Source: Myotis daubentonii (lineage: Eukaryota > Chordata > Mammalia > Chiroptera > Vespertilionidae). Taken from it: a stretch of DNA of 64,000 nucleotides. The translations under genes were made by a program, and so were the position numbers. Below, one piece after another: positions 35,830-64,000 of this stretch. The first letter of the stretch is position 1, and each line of letters begins with the position of its first letter. The notes under the pieces are model-generated. The model worked only from the letters and a program-made list of their open reading frames with translations. It was not told the origin of the DNA and ran no database searches. The stretch covers positions 310,001-374,000 of the forward strand of contig NC_081840.1 of NCBI RefSeq assembly GCF_963259705.1, written 5' to 3'.

Positions 35830-36221
35830 ACCGACCTGTCCCTCTGGCCTCAGGGTCCCCCGGCAGCTGGAGGTGGGATGGTGGTGGCCGTGGGTGTGAA
35901 GGCGCAGGCTGCAGGCACCGGGTGGGGGGCAGCACAGGGGGCCCCCAGCACAGCTGGCTTTGGAGAACTGCTCTGGGCGTTGCCCTCTGGACCCGTTGGA
36001 ATCAAACAGCTTTTCTCTTGGAGGAGCAAATCTCTGGAAATTTCCACTCTGCCTTCTGGCCTCGGCTGCCCCCTGGTGGCGATGCCCCTGCATTGCAGTG
36101 TCCCCTGGGCTTGGGGATCAAATGGGAGTTTCCATCCCAGGAAGGGAGACCGTGGGCCACGCACTCCCTGCCCAGCCACACGCCGCCACCGAGAAACAAG
36201 GCCACGGCGCCGCCGCCGGAG

Positions 36222-37730
36222 GCTGCCACGTGATAGAATGATTTATTAGAACAAATTCCATGACAAATCATATAAAATAACCATTTTCTGAAAGACACCC
36301 ACAGACCACCTGAGGACAAACCCGGAGGAGCCCCCGCGAAGCCGGACAAATAAGTTACTGACCCCGGGTATGGGCTGGAGGGGACACGCGTCTGTGAATA
36401 AAAAAGTGTGCGGCGACCGGGAGGGTGGGCGGGGAGGGCCGTGCGGCCGGGGAGCCGTGGCCACCGCGTGTCCGGCGGCTGCGGGCGGGGCGTGGGGCAG
36501 GCGGGTGGGGCCAGCACTAGCACCTCCTCTGAGGGGCTCCGCAGGCTCTGGGGGGGCGCCAGGCAGGGACCCCACTGCCACTCACACACGTAAACATGGG
36601 GGGGGGGCGCAGGCCACGCCCGGGCGCCCAGTGTAAACAGCCACGACCCCTGTGGCCTCTGTCCAGCTGCAGTGCCCGCCCCCCAGATGGTCCCCCGGCA
36701 ATCGACTCGCATGCAGGCGCCAGGGGCTGCCCGGCGCACCCACACCACTCTGGTCGAGGGGGCACCCCGCCCCCCAAACAAGCTCTTTGGCTTAGAGGCT
36801 CCAGAAACACAGGCCCCCAGGAGGGGCCGCCTGGCATGTTCCCACCAACAGAATCCTGAGAAAACGAACCTGCTCCCGGGCCTGTCCCTGCCCCTAGGAC
36901 GGGGCCTGTGGGGCCCGCGCCGAGTGTAGATGCCCCGTTAATGCCCGGCGTCCGGGACGGGGCGGGCTCCTGGGAGCCCGGCTGCAGCCACTTTGGCCGG
37001 CAGTCGCCTCCACCTGGCCCAGAGGCCCGCGAACCAAGAGCAGGGGCCGGCACCACCGCTGGGGCAGGCCCCGCACACGCAGATGTGCCCGGGCTGGGGG
37101 GGAGCAGGGGTGGGCGTGTGCGTGCACCTGCCAGGCGGCCGCCCGCCCAGCAGCCTCCCTCAGAGGCCGCACGCTTGGGTCTGCAGCTGTGTTGGCACCG
37201 AAGGCGGGACGTGCTGGGGCCCCTGCCCGGCCGATGGGCCCTGGGCGGCTGGCGCGGCACCTGCCTGGCCTGCACCCTCGCGTCCCGGGGCATCCAGCCC
37301 CTCCGCTCCCTGTTTGGCACTGAACGACCCACGGATGCCCCCTCCCCTGCCCCACCCGGCCAGCGCCCGGGGACACGCCAGGCAAGCTCGCGCTCCAGCC
37401 CACAAGGCCGGCGGGCCCTCCAGGCGGGGAGGCTGCTGGAATGGAACAAACTACTTTCCTCCAAAACTAAAGACAAAAAGAACAACGATGCAGAGGGCAC
37501 GGGAGGACCCGGACGCCGGCCCTTGGCAGCGGCCGCAGCAGGAGCTGGGCCAGGAGGCCGGCGGGTGGGGCAGGTGCTGGCTGGGGGCGGAGGGGGCCTG
37601 TGCGGCACCGCCCGTGGGGTTATGGCACGTGTGGGGGTCTTCACGGCGAGCCGGCCACAGCCGGGAGGGGCAGAGGCGGGGCGGGGGGGGGGGGGGCAGG
37701 GACACGGGCACACGGGCCGCGGCCCGGCCA
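36222..37730 (-). other. CEP170B: CEP170B 3' UTR
   Basis: About 1.5 kb from the CEP170B stop to the AATAAA at 36247-36242. The distal 150 bases are AT-richer than the rest, and the proximal part is very GC-rich with G runs at 37682-37696. The end is inferred from the hexamer. Confidence 0.75.
36242..36247 (-). terminator. CEP170B: Poly(A) signal of CEP170B
   Basis: AATAAA on the minus strand in an A/T-rich island, about 1.48 kb past the stop codon. Cleavage is expected around 36220-36230. Confidence 0.75.
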
Positions 37731-56296
<18,566 letters not shown>

Positions 56297-56514
56297 TCAG
56301 CCAGAGGCTCCGCTTCCCTGAGCGGGCACTCTGGGACCAGCCCTGGGCACAGGGGCTGGGGGGCAGCTGGAGGCAGGACCCTGACCCACCAATGCTCCCC
56401 CCACTGAGAGGAGACCACACACCCCTCAGCGGCCACTGTGACCACCCTACCCTGCAGGCGCCCCCTGGCCAGGCCAGGAGCTGTGGTTGGGGCATCAGGC
56501 AACCTCTCCAATGC

Positions 56515-57142
56515 CCAGGAGGGAAGGGGTGCCCAGGGGGAAGGGGTGCCCAGGGAGGAAGGGGTGCCCAGGGGGAAGGGGTGCCCAGGAGGGAAGGGGT
56601 GTCCAGGAGGGAAGGGGTGCCCAGGGGGAAGGGGTGCCCAGGGAGGAAGGGGTGCCCAGGGGGAAGGGGTGCCCAGGAGGGAAGGGGTGTCCAGGAGGGA
56701 AGGGGTGCCCAGGGGGAAGGGGTGCCCAGGGGGGAAAGGGTGCCCAGGGGGAAGGGGTGCCCAGGGGGAAGGGGTGCCCAGGGGGGAAAGGGTGCCCAGG
56801 GGGAAGGGGTGCCCAGGGGGGAAAGGGTGCCCAGGGGGAAGGGGTGCCCAGGGGGAAGGGGTGCCCAGGGGGGAAGGGGTGTCCAGGAGGGAAGGGGTGC
56901 CCAGGGGGAAGGGGTGCCCAGGGGGAAGGGGTGCCCAGGAGGGAAGGGGTGTCCAGGAGGGAAGGGGTGCCCAGGGGGAAGGGGTGCCCAGGGGGAAGGG
57001 GTGCCCAGGGGGAAGGGGTGCCCAGGGGGGAAGGGGTGCCCAGGAGGGAAGGGGTGCCCAGGGGGAAGGGGTGCCCAGGGGGAAGGGGTGCCCAGGGGGA
57101 AGGGGTGCCCAGGGGGAAAGGGTGCCCAGGGGGGAAGGGTGC
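56515..57142 (+). repeat. 17-base minisatellite in CEP170B intron 1
   Basis: About 37 copies of GAAGGGGTGCCCAGGGG with GGAGG and GTCC variants. It keeps frames open on both strands; these frames are not genes. Confidence 0.95.
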
Positions 57143-57424
57143 TTTGGTGCCCAAGGTCCCGGAGCATCAGCGAAGGAGGACCTGAGGGCTGATGTGGTCG
57201 GACAACAGGGGGCTGCACGGTGGTTTGAGGGGCACAGCGGGGGCAACCTGAGCAATGACAAGGGCTGATGTCACCCAGCCACGGGCAGACACTGCGCACG
57301 CTCACCACGAGCAGAGCTGTCCCAGCACCAGCACAGGGCACGGGCTCCAGGTGTGTGGACACACCTGCCACACCCAGGTGCATGTGGCCTGGAGCACCAC
57401 CCACATCCCACAGTGTCCTGGCCA

Positions 57425-57785
57425 CTCTCCTCTGCACACACTCACACATGCACACCTGCATGGCACATTCACACACTCACACTTGCATGGCACACTCACT
57501 CACACACGCACACTTGCATGGCACATTCACATACTCACACATGCACACTTGCATGAAACATCCACATACTCACAGACTCACATGATACACCTGTACCAGC
57601 ACTGCACACTTGCATGACACACATGACACACACATGCATACCCACAGGGCACACACTACACATACATGCCCACCACACACTGTATGTGTACACACTGCAC
57701 ACACATGCACACACACTGAACACAGTGTGCACACACTACACACATGCACACTACACACACATGTACACTGCACACACACTCATAT
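57425..57785 (+). repeat. CA-rich degenerate tract
   Basis: ACACACATGCACAC-type sequence with CTTGCATG interruptions in CEP170B intron 1. Confidence 0.9.
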
Positions 57786-58182
57786 AAGCGTGTAAACCAG
57801 ATGCATCAAATGCATCCTGGGGCTTCCTTCAAAAGGAGAAGCTGTGAGTGACAGGAGGGTCAGGGAAGGCTGCTGGGAGGGGACACCTGAGCGACACAGG
57901 GGCAGGCGGAAGTGGGTACATGGCATGGGGGGGGGGGGCATTCCAGGCAGAGGGAACAGCCAGGGCAAGGACCTGGGCCTCCAGCTCTGGGAGTCGGGTG
58001 GCTGGTCCTGGAGCCAAAGGGGAGTCCTGAGGCCCAGCCTGAGTGCAGGACCCGGCACAGGGGTCCCACGTCCACGGCCTGACCCGTGTGCAGAACAGGC
58101 GGAAACTCGCTAGGAGCTGAGTCAGTGACCGGGGAGCTGCTGGTGCCGGCACCGTGGAGGTCCCAGGCCCTGTCCCCGTCCC

Positions 58183-58545
58183 TGCAGGCCTGCACCATGG
58201 ATGCCCCCGACCCCCGTCCCTGCAGGCCTGCACCATGGATGCCCCCGACCCCCGTCCCTGCAGGCCTGCACCATGGATGCCCCCGACCCCTGTCCCTGCA
58301 GGCCTGCACCATGGATGCCCCCAACCCCCGTCCCTGCAGGCCTGCACCATGGATGCCCCCGACCCCCGTCCCTGTAGGCCTGCACCATGGATGCCCCCGA
58401 CCCCCGTCACTGCAGGCCCGCACCATGGATGCCCCCGACCCCTGTCCCTGCAGGCCTGCACCATGGAGGTCCAGCCCCGTCCCTGTCCCTGCAGGCCCCC
58501 ATCATGGAAGTCCAGTCCCGTCCCTGTCCCTGCAGGCCCGCACCC
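58183..58545 (+). repeat. 38-base minisatellite in CEP170B intron 1
   Basis: Seven close copies of a unit starting GCCTGCACCATGGATGCCCC and ending GACCCCCGTCCCTGCAG, then two or three degenerate ones. Confidence 0.94.
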
Positions 58546-59179
58546 AGAGGCCTCTGCTACCTCCCAGGCGGGCAGCTGACCAGGCCAACACCAGGCCCCA
58601 CCCAGCTGTGAAGGCCAAGGGACCGAGTGTCCCATACCCTCATGCTGCTGGGCAGGCAGATCTGAGGATGTGGACACTTCGCCCCAGGAGAAGGCAGCTC
58701 CGTGGGTCAGAGCCCTGTCGCCCTGGGCCCCCGGCACTTCCCCAGGGCCCACGGGGGCTGCCACTGGAGACCAAGGGGCGGGCACCACCCAGGACCCTTC
58801 AGTCCTCGGAGGCCTCCACAGCCCCAACTCCTCAGAAACCCCTTCAGGCCGTGGGGGCACCCCCAGCCCATCATTGCTTTCCAGCCCTCAGCCCCTACCC
58901 CTGGGGGACCCACACCTGCCACCACCTGCCCACGATGGGCAGCAGGCAGAGACCCCACCCAGAGGAGGCCACAGCCTTTGCGTGTGGCCAAGGGAGGCCC
59001 AACCCCGGCCCAGCCACGCTGCCGGGGAGCCGGGTGCTCTGCCACCCCGCGCGTCCTAAAGGCCCAGGCCCCCGGGCCATGGATGCTCCCCAACAGTCTG
59101 CCCCCACTTCCAGGCTGGGCAGCCGCGTTGCTAGGAGGGAATAATAAACACCCCAAACGTGTCCCCTGGCCCCCCAGCC

Positions 59180-60720
59180 AGAGAGCCACCGCCGGGGGGG
59201 GGGGGGGGGGGGGGGAGGCGGAGGTACAGGCTCTGGGGCTGGGAAAGGCGAGGGACAGGGGCCGGGAGGGGCCGGGCGGGCGGCTGGAAGGAGCAGACGG
59301 CCGGAGGCCGGGACGGCAGAGAGACGGCGGCGGCGAAGGGAAATCAGGAGACGGAGGGGAGGAGGAGGAGGGCACGGGGAGGGACGCGGGAGCAGAGAGA
59401 CCAGCCGGGAGGCGGCGGCGGGAGCGCGGGCCGGAGGGGGAGGGAGGAGGGCGCCTGCTCCTGAATCAGCGCTCCCGGGCGGCCATGGCGAGCTGGTGCC
59501 GGGCCCGCGCCCCTTCCCAGGCCGCGGAGACGCGCCCGGCGGCCCCGCCCAGCCTGGCGCAGACCTGGGCCGTCTCCGCAGCGCAGAGACCGGCCCGGCC
59601 AGGTGCGCCCGCGGCCCGCACCCGCGCCTTTGTCCGGCCCGGCGGGGACTCCGATCGCTGCCCTGCCCCGGCCCCGGCCCCGGCGCCGGTCCTGCCCCCG
59701 CCCCAGCCCCGGCCGTACCCCTGCCCGCGTGGCCCCCGGGCGCACAGGTGCGGGCGGCACAGGCTCGGGCGCCGCGGGCGCAGGCGGCGCGTCTTACCTG
59801 CGGCTCGGCCCCGGCCTCCCGTCCGGCCGGCGAGCGCGGTGCCCGGGGCCGCCACCTAGGACCTGCCCGGCGCGGCCCGCACGCGCGCGGAGCCCCGGCG
59901 CAGCCCGGGCTGAGCGGCGGCCTCGGCCTCCCGCGGCGGGTCCCTGACGTCTGCGGGCGCCCGCCCCGCCCCGCCCTCGCCCAGGCCCCGCCCCGCGGCC
60001 AGACCACGCCTCCTCGGGCCCGTCCCGCCCTGGCCCCGCCCCCGGGCGTTCTGGTTGGGCCGGGCCGGGCTCCAGGTGAGCGCGTCCCCGGCCCCCGCGC
60101 CCCGGGCCCTGCCCCCGGCCCAGCCCGCAGACCCGCCTCTTCCCGGCTGCGTCCGGCCCCGTGCGGTGGGAACCCGGCGTCCGGCTGCCCGCGTCCTGGC
60201 CCCGGGCCCGGGGTTAACGCTTAACCGCGCCTGGGGAGCCGCGGCCCTGCCCTAACCTTTGGGCCGCCCGCCCTCCCGGACCTTCCTCCTGCGCCCCGGG
60301 CTGGACGGGATGCAGGGCCGTAGGGGACGGGGCCCGACCCGCCGGGGCCGGGGTGGGCTGGGGCCGGAGGGCTCGCCGCGCCTGGGTGAGTTCTCCGGGC
60401 TCTGCCCCGCGATGGCCGCTACGACGCGGGTGTCCGGTGCCGCGGGAGCCGGGCCGGGGGTCCCCCGGGGGCGTGGACGCGTGCGAGGCGCCGGGCCCGG
60501 GGGTCGCGCTGCGGGAGGTGAGCCCCGAAAGTGGAGGCAGGTCCCGGGAGGCTGGGCAGGTGAAGCGCTGAGCGTTCACGGCCACGGCCGCGTCCACCCC
60601 GCCCTGCCCTCGGGCCAGCTGCCGCCCCCTCCCGGCCACGCTCCACCGTCCGCCGGCGCCGGCCGCGCCCGGCATTGCCCTCCGGCCAGGCCCTGCCCTG
60701 GGAGCACCTGAGTGTGGAGC
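59180..60720. promoter_or_regulatory. CEP170B: CpG island at the CEP170B 5' end
   Basis: Dense CpG and GC-box-like text (GGGCGGG/CCCGCCC, CCGCCCCGCCC near 59965). It lies upstream of the first coding exon and overlaps the candidate noncoding exon. A run of 22 G at 59194-59215 marks its lower edge. No TATA box, consistent with a housekeeping-type promoter. Confidence 0.75.
59798..59960 (-). other. CEP170B: Candidate noncoding first exon of CEP170B
   Basis: A strong donor CCGCAG|GTAAGAC ends at 59798 on the minus strand, within the CpG island. It would join to the acceptor at 56025 across a 3.8-kb intron. The upstream limit is a guess. Confidence 0.5.
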
Positions 60721-61700
60721 CCCGCCTGCCGGGGGGAGCGGGCCGTGGGCGGGTGCCTGCGGGCCCACGGGGAAGACGGGGAGGGGGGGGCGGGGGGGCG
60801 GCAGGGGAGGGACCTGTGCTCGGTGATCGAGGAGTTTGGACCCCATTCCAGGGACTGGGAAGGAGTCTGACGCGCCTGCAGGGAGGAGTGGGGGGAGCGC
60901 TGGTTTGGGGGCGGAGGGCCAGGTGTCCAGCCAGCGGCCAGGAGGGGAAGGGGTCGGCTGTTTTTCCTCCTTTGCCCCCAGACCTCAGGGCAGCATCAGG
61001 GACCCCAAGCCCCACCCTCCACTCCCACAGCTTCCGGGTGAGTTTGTCCTCCAGCTCAGAAGTGGGGGGGGGTTCCCCCAGCTCTCCCTGCTGGGGGATG
61101 GCCTGCTCTCCCCGGGGCCCTGGGACAGCCCCACCCAGGACTCCCAGCACCTGCTCCAGCCCCTCGTCCACACGTGGTAAATGGTCCTTCAAAAAAGTTG
61201 TTTTCTTTCTTTGCAGCTTTCCCTGCCAGGACCCAGCCTTCCTCCAGGTGATGGGGGGCCGGGGGAGGGGGGTGCGCCCAGTGGCCACCTGGACCCCTGC
61301 TGTCAGTGGGGACAGGTGAGAGCAGGTGTGCAGGGACCGGGCGTTCAGAGCTGGACCCAGAGGGATGGAGAGAGCTGAGGGCCTGGCCAGCGTTTGGTAG
61401 TTCAGCTCGGAGCCAGGGGAGCAGGTGTGGGTGGCACTTGGAGCCACGAGGGGGGGGCATAGAGAGAAGGAGGTAGTAGACCCAGCCAGGAACCTGCAGG
61501 GGAGACCCAGGAGGAGTGAGGCCACAGCCCCCCCAAAACGGACCCACACACTGCACGGCACCAGTGAGAAAGCACAGGGTGTTTTCATACCACCGGAGCC
61601 GCGTCTAAAGTCCGGAGGAAATACAGGTGCGAGATAAACGGCTGAGCACCAGGGACCGGCGCAGCTTGAGACTGAGTGTGACCGTGATTGAGACGGAAAG
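60721..61700. other. Upstream region without a supported gene
   Basis: GC-rich sequence upstream of the CEP170B promoter. No splice-consistent coding exon or repeat family is seen. Confidence 0.45.
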
Positions 61701-61704
61701 CGTA

Positions 61705-61910
61705 GCCCTGCCGGCTTCGCCCAGTGGACAGAGCGTCAGCCTGGGGACTGGAGGGTCTTGGGTTCGATTCTGGTCAAAGGCACGTACCTCAGTTGCAGGC
61801 TCGATTTCCCGCCCAGTTGGGGCGTGTGCGGGCGGCAACCAGTTGATGTGTCTCTCTCATCGATGTTTCTCTCTCTCTCCCCCTCCCTCCCACTCTCTCT
61901 AAAAATCAAC
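61705..61910 (+). mobile_element. Ves SINE
   Basis: Head CCCTGCCGGCTTCGCCCAGT, a good tRNA-like B box GGTTCGATTCTGG, body GGCACGTACCTCAGTTGCAG, CT stretch, short A-rich end. Confidence 0.92.
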
Positions 61911-62118
61911 GGAGCTCGGCTGGCGTGTCTCAGTGGTTGAGCATCGACCTGTGAACCAGGAGGCCATGGTTCCGTGCCGGTCAGGGCACATGCCCGGGGT
62001 GTAGCATGATCTCCAGTAGGGGGCGCGCAGGAGGCAGAATTTCAGTGATTCTCTCTCAGTGTTGATGTCTCTCCCTCTTCCTTCATCTCCAAAATCAATA
62101 AAAATATATTAAAAAATA
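61911..62118 (+). mobile_element. Ves SINE of a second subfamily, head-to-tail with the previous one
   Basis: Head AGCTCGGCTGGCGTGTCTCA, body GGGCACATGCCCGGGGTGTA, tail AAAATCAATAAAAATATATT. Begins directly after the A-rich end of the preceding SINE, so it probably inserted into that tail. Confidence 0.9.
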
Positions 62119-62184
62119 GAAATCAGTGGAAATAAAGACCAAATAGTCTGCAGGGGGCGGGGAGTTAAGAAGAAAAAGAATAAA

Positions 62185-62470
62185 TAGTCTGAAAGGACTT
62201 GAACAGACGGGGCCAGAACAGAGGCCGAATGGCCAGCCAGCACGTGGGAGGAGGCACAGGCTGCCCGTCAGCAGGAAAACGCACCCCAAAAGCGCGCGGG
62301 AGACCCCTCGCTCCCCGGAGGATGGAGGGACGTGCTGGCGAGGGTGTGGGGAGAGGGCCCCCTGCCCTGCGGGGGGAGGTCCGCAGTGCAGCCTCCGTGC
62401 GGAACAGCGTGGATCGGCCTCAGAACCTAGAAACAGACCACGCGGCCAGCAGTCCCACTCCTGCCGCCCG
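62185..62470 (+). mobile_element. Degenerate L1 ORF2/3' fragment, strongly GC-shifted
   Basis: The order of landmarks follows mammalian L1 near the end of ORF2: GACTTGAACAGACGG, GAATGGCCAGCCAGCACGTG, GCTGGCGAGGGTGTGGGGAG, CCCTGCCCTGCGGGG, CAGCGTGGATCGGCCTCAGA, AGCAGTCCCACTCCTG. Many A/T positions of the family are G/C here. There is no coding capacity. Confidence 0.6.
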
Positions 62471-63448
62471 AGGAGGCAGCAGCCACGGCAGTGATGGCGG
62501 AGCGCTAGTGAAACCGGCCGTGCCTCATGCCCTCGTCGGGGAAACTCGAATCCGTGCCGCTGAGAAGGGGGCTCTCGCCCACAGTCCCCCAACACGGGAG
62601 GCGAGGGGTGGGGAGACAGGAGCCCGGTTATGCTGGGTGCGCCAGGGGTCGGGTGGGGAGACGGTGCCTGTTGGCTTTCCAAAGGAGTTTGGCGTCCACC
62701 CCCGGCGTCCAGGCTGCACCCGGCGCAGGTGGGATGTCATCCAGCTGGGATGCCCGTCCATCGGGGGCCCCAGCCACGTGGGCGCGACGTGGCAGCTCCC
62801 TGGGCTGGCACAGAACCACCTGGGATTCTAGGCGCGCGCACGGCCGCCTCGCTCGCTTCACTGCCGGTCCCAGGGTGGCCTCTGGGCGGGAGCTGGACCT
62901 GGGTTCCGGTCTGCCCTTGTCTCTACCTGAGTTGGAGTGTTAACGGGGATGAGATGGGCCGTATTCCTCAGGGGAGCCGGGAGCCGGTGAGACTCCAGGG
63001 GGAGCCCAGCAGGTCTGGTGGACCCGGAGCCGAGGGCACCTGGCTTCAGGGCCTGGCAGGGGCCTGAGGTGGTGCCAGGGGCTGGCGGGGGTGGGCAGAG
63101 GCCCCGTCCAGGGGTGGGAGTGGGCCAGGGGACGAGTGGAAGAGAAAAGCAAGGTCGGGGGCAGAGGCCTCCCCCCCCACCCCCCTACTCCCATCTCGGG
63201 GCCCGGCAGCCCTTTGAAGCTCTGGGCTCTGCAGGTCCAGGAGGGCTGGGGCTGGGGCTGGGAAACCCGCAGGACATCGGCCACGTTCCCTCCGGCTCCT
63301 GACCCCCATACCCCGCCGTCCGGGACTCGGGCCAGGGTCTGCGTCTGCACCGCGGCCTCCCCCGGGGGCAGGACTGCGGGACCCTCCCTGCCTCCGTGGC
63401 CCTTCCTCGGAACGAGCCATGCCCCTGCCCCCTGCTCCCGGCTCACAG
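62471..63448. other. No supported feature
   Basis: GC-rich single-copy sequence. No gene, RNA or repeat family recognised. Confidence 0.4.
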
Positions 63449-63866
63449 AGGCCTCAGCGCCCCCCTCCAAGGCCTCAGCGCCCCCCTCCAAGGCCTCAGC
63501 GCCCCCCCAAGGCCTCAGCGCCCCCCTCCAAGGCCTCAGCGCCCCCCCAAGGCCTCAGTGCCCCCCAGGCCTCAGCGCCCCCCCCAGGCCTCAGCGCCCC
63601 CCCAGGCCTCAGCAGCCCCCCAGGCCTCAGCGCCGCCTGACCTCAGCACCCCCCCAGGCCTCAGCGCCCCCCCTAGGCCTCAGCGCCCCCCCCGGGCCTC
63701 AGCGCCCCCCCCAGGCCTCAGCGCCCCCCCCCGGCCTCAGCACCCGCCCCCCAGGCCTCAGCGCCCCCCCCTAGGCCTCAGCGCCCCCCCCCCGGGCCTC
63801 AGCGCCCCCCCCAGGCCTCAGTGCCCCCCCCCAGGCCTCAGTGCCCCCCAGGCCTCAGCGCCCCAA
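63449..63866 (+). repeat. GGCCTCAGCGCCCCCC minisatellite
   Basis: About 24 copies of a 15-20-base unit whose C run varies from 4 to 10. It is followed by a C run (63894-63909). Open frames across it are artefacts. Confidence 0.94.
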
Positions 63867-64000
63867 GCAGCACGGAGCTGCCTGCCCAGTACCTCCCCCC
63901 CCCCCCCCCATCCAACAGCCCGGCTCTGCGCTGCCAGAGGGGAGCATGGCCGGGCCCAGAACTGAGTGTGGGCACTTGCCCCACTTTTTTTTTTATTTTT

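Noticed and set aside
58086..60007. Long + and minus strand frames over the CpG island and CEP170B intron 1
   Set aside because: The high-GC sequence lacks stops by composition. No conserved protein text or splice-compatible ends were found.
61713..61790. Possible tRNA gene
   Set aside because: The A- and B-box-like text is the head of a Ves SINE, followed by a SINE body, CT stretch and A-tail. The cloverleaf is degenerate.
63449..63866. 227- and 189-codon proline-rich frames
   Set aside because: They are produced by the GGCCTCAGCGCCCCCC minisatellite. The unit length varies, so no frame is maintained as a gene would need.

Overview
The window is nuclear DNA from a mammal, almost certainly a vespertilionid bat. 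Two independent marks support this. First, tRNA-derived Ves-type SINEs occur on both strands, with body text such as CATGCCCGGGTTGTGGGCTC, a CT-rich stretch and an A-rich tail. Second, there are Helitrons of the bat Helibat type, which start TC, end hairpin + CTAG and sit between A and T; among mammals such Helitrons are abundant only in vespertilionid bats. The three genes and their order match the human 14q32.33 block CEP170B-PLD4-AHNAK2, read here in the opposite direction.

Layout. Positions 1-13197 (+) hold the 3' part of the giant AHNAK2 exon: about 10 kb of nearly identical in-frame tandem modules, then a diverged edge and a unique C-terminal tail, ending with a poly(A) signal at 13758. 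Positions 15943-29294 (-) hold PLD4. Its ten coding exons can be joined into one open 485-codon frame with every splice phase consistent; its first coding intron carries a 6.5-kb TG-rich satellite. Positions 29.9-36.2 kb are a transposon-rich intergenic stretch with SINEs, an L1 end, three Helitrons, an older mammalian repeat and a decayed ORF of unknown origin. Positions 36.2-60 kb (-) hold CEP170B: 18 coding exons (37731-55999) joined into an open 1578-codon frame, a 3' UTR with a poly(A) signal at 36242, and a CpG-rich promoter with a candidate noncoding first exon ending at 59798. Its introns are full of GC-rich minisatellites. Positions 60.7-64 kb lie upstream of CEP170B and hold two SINEs, a GC-shifted L1 fragment and a minisatellite, with no gene that I can support.

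The three genes do not form a functional pathway. AHNAK2 is a large scaffold protein, PLD4 an endolysosomal nuclease that limits nucleic-acid sensing, and CEP170B a microtubule/centrosome-associated protein. They are linked only by conserved synteny. PLD4 and AHNAK2 are convergent, about 2 kb apart at their 3' ends. The most notable observations are a textbook U12-type AT-AC intron in CEP170B, a GC-AG intron in the same gene, the higher-order satellite in PLD4, recent homogenisation of AHNAK2 with repeated exact loss of one 159-residue module, and nested Helitrons including a 52-bp retro-insertion with a target-site duplication.
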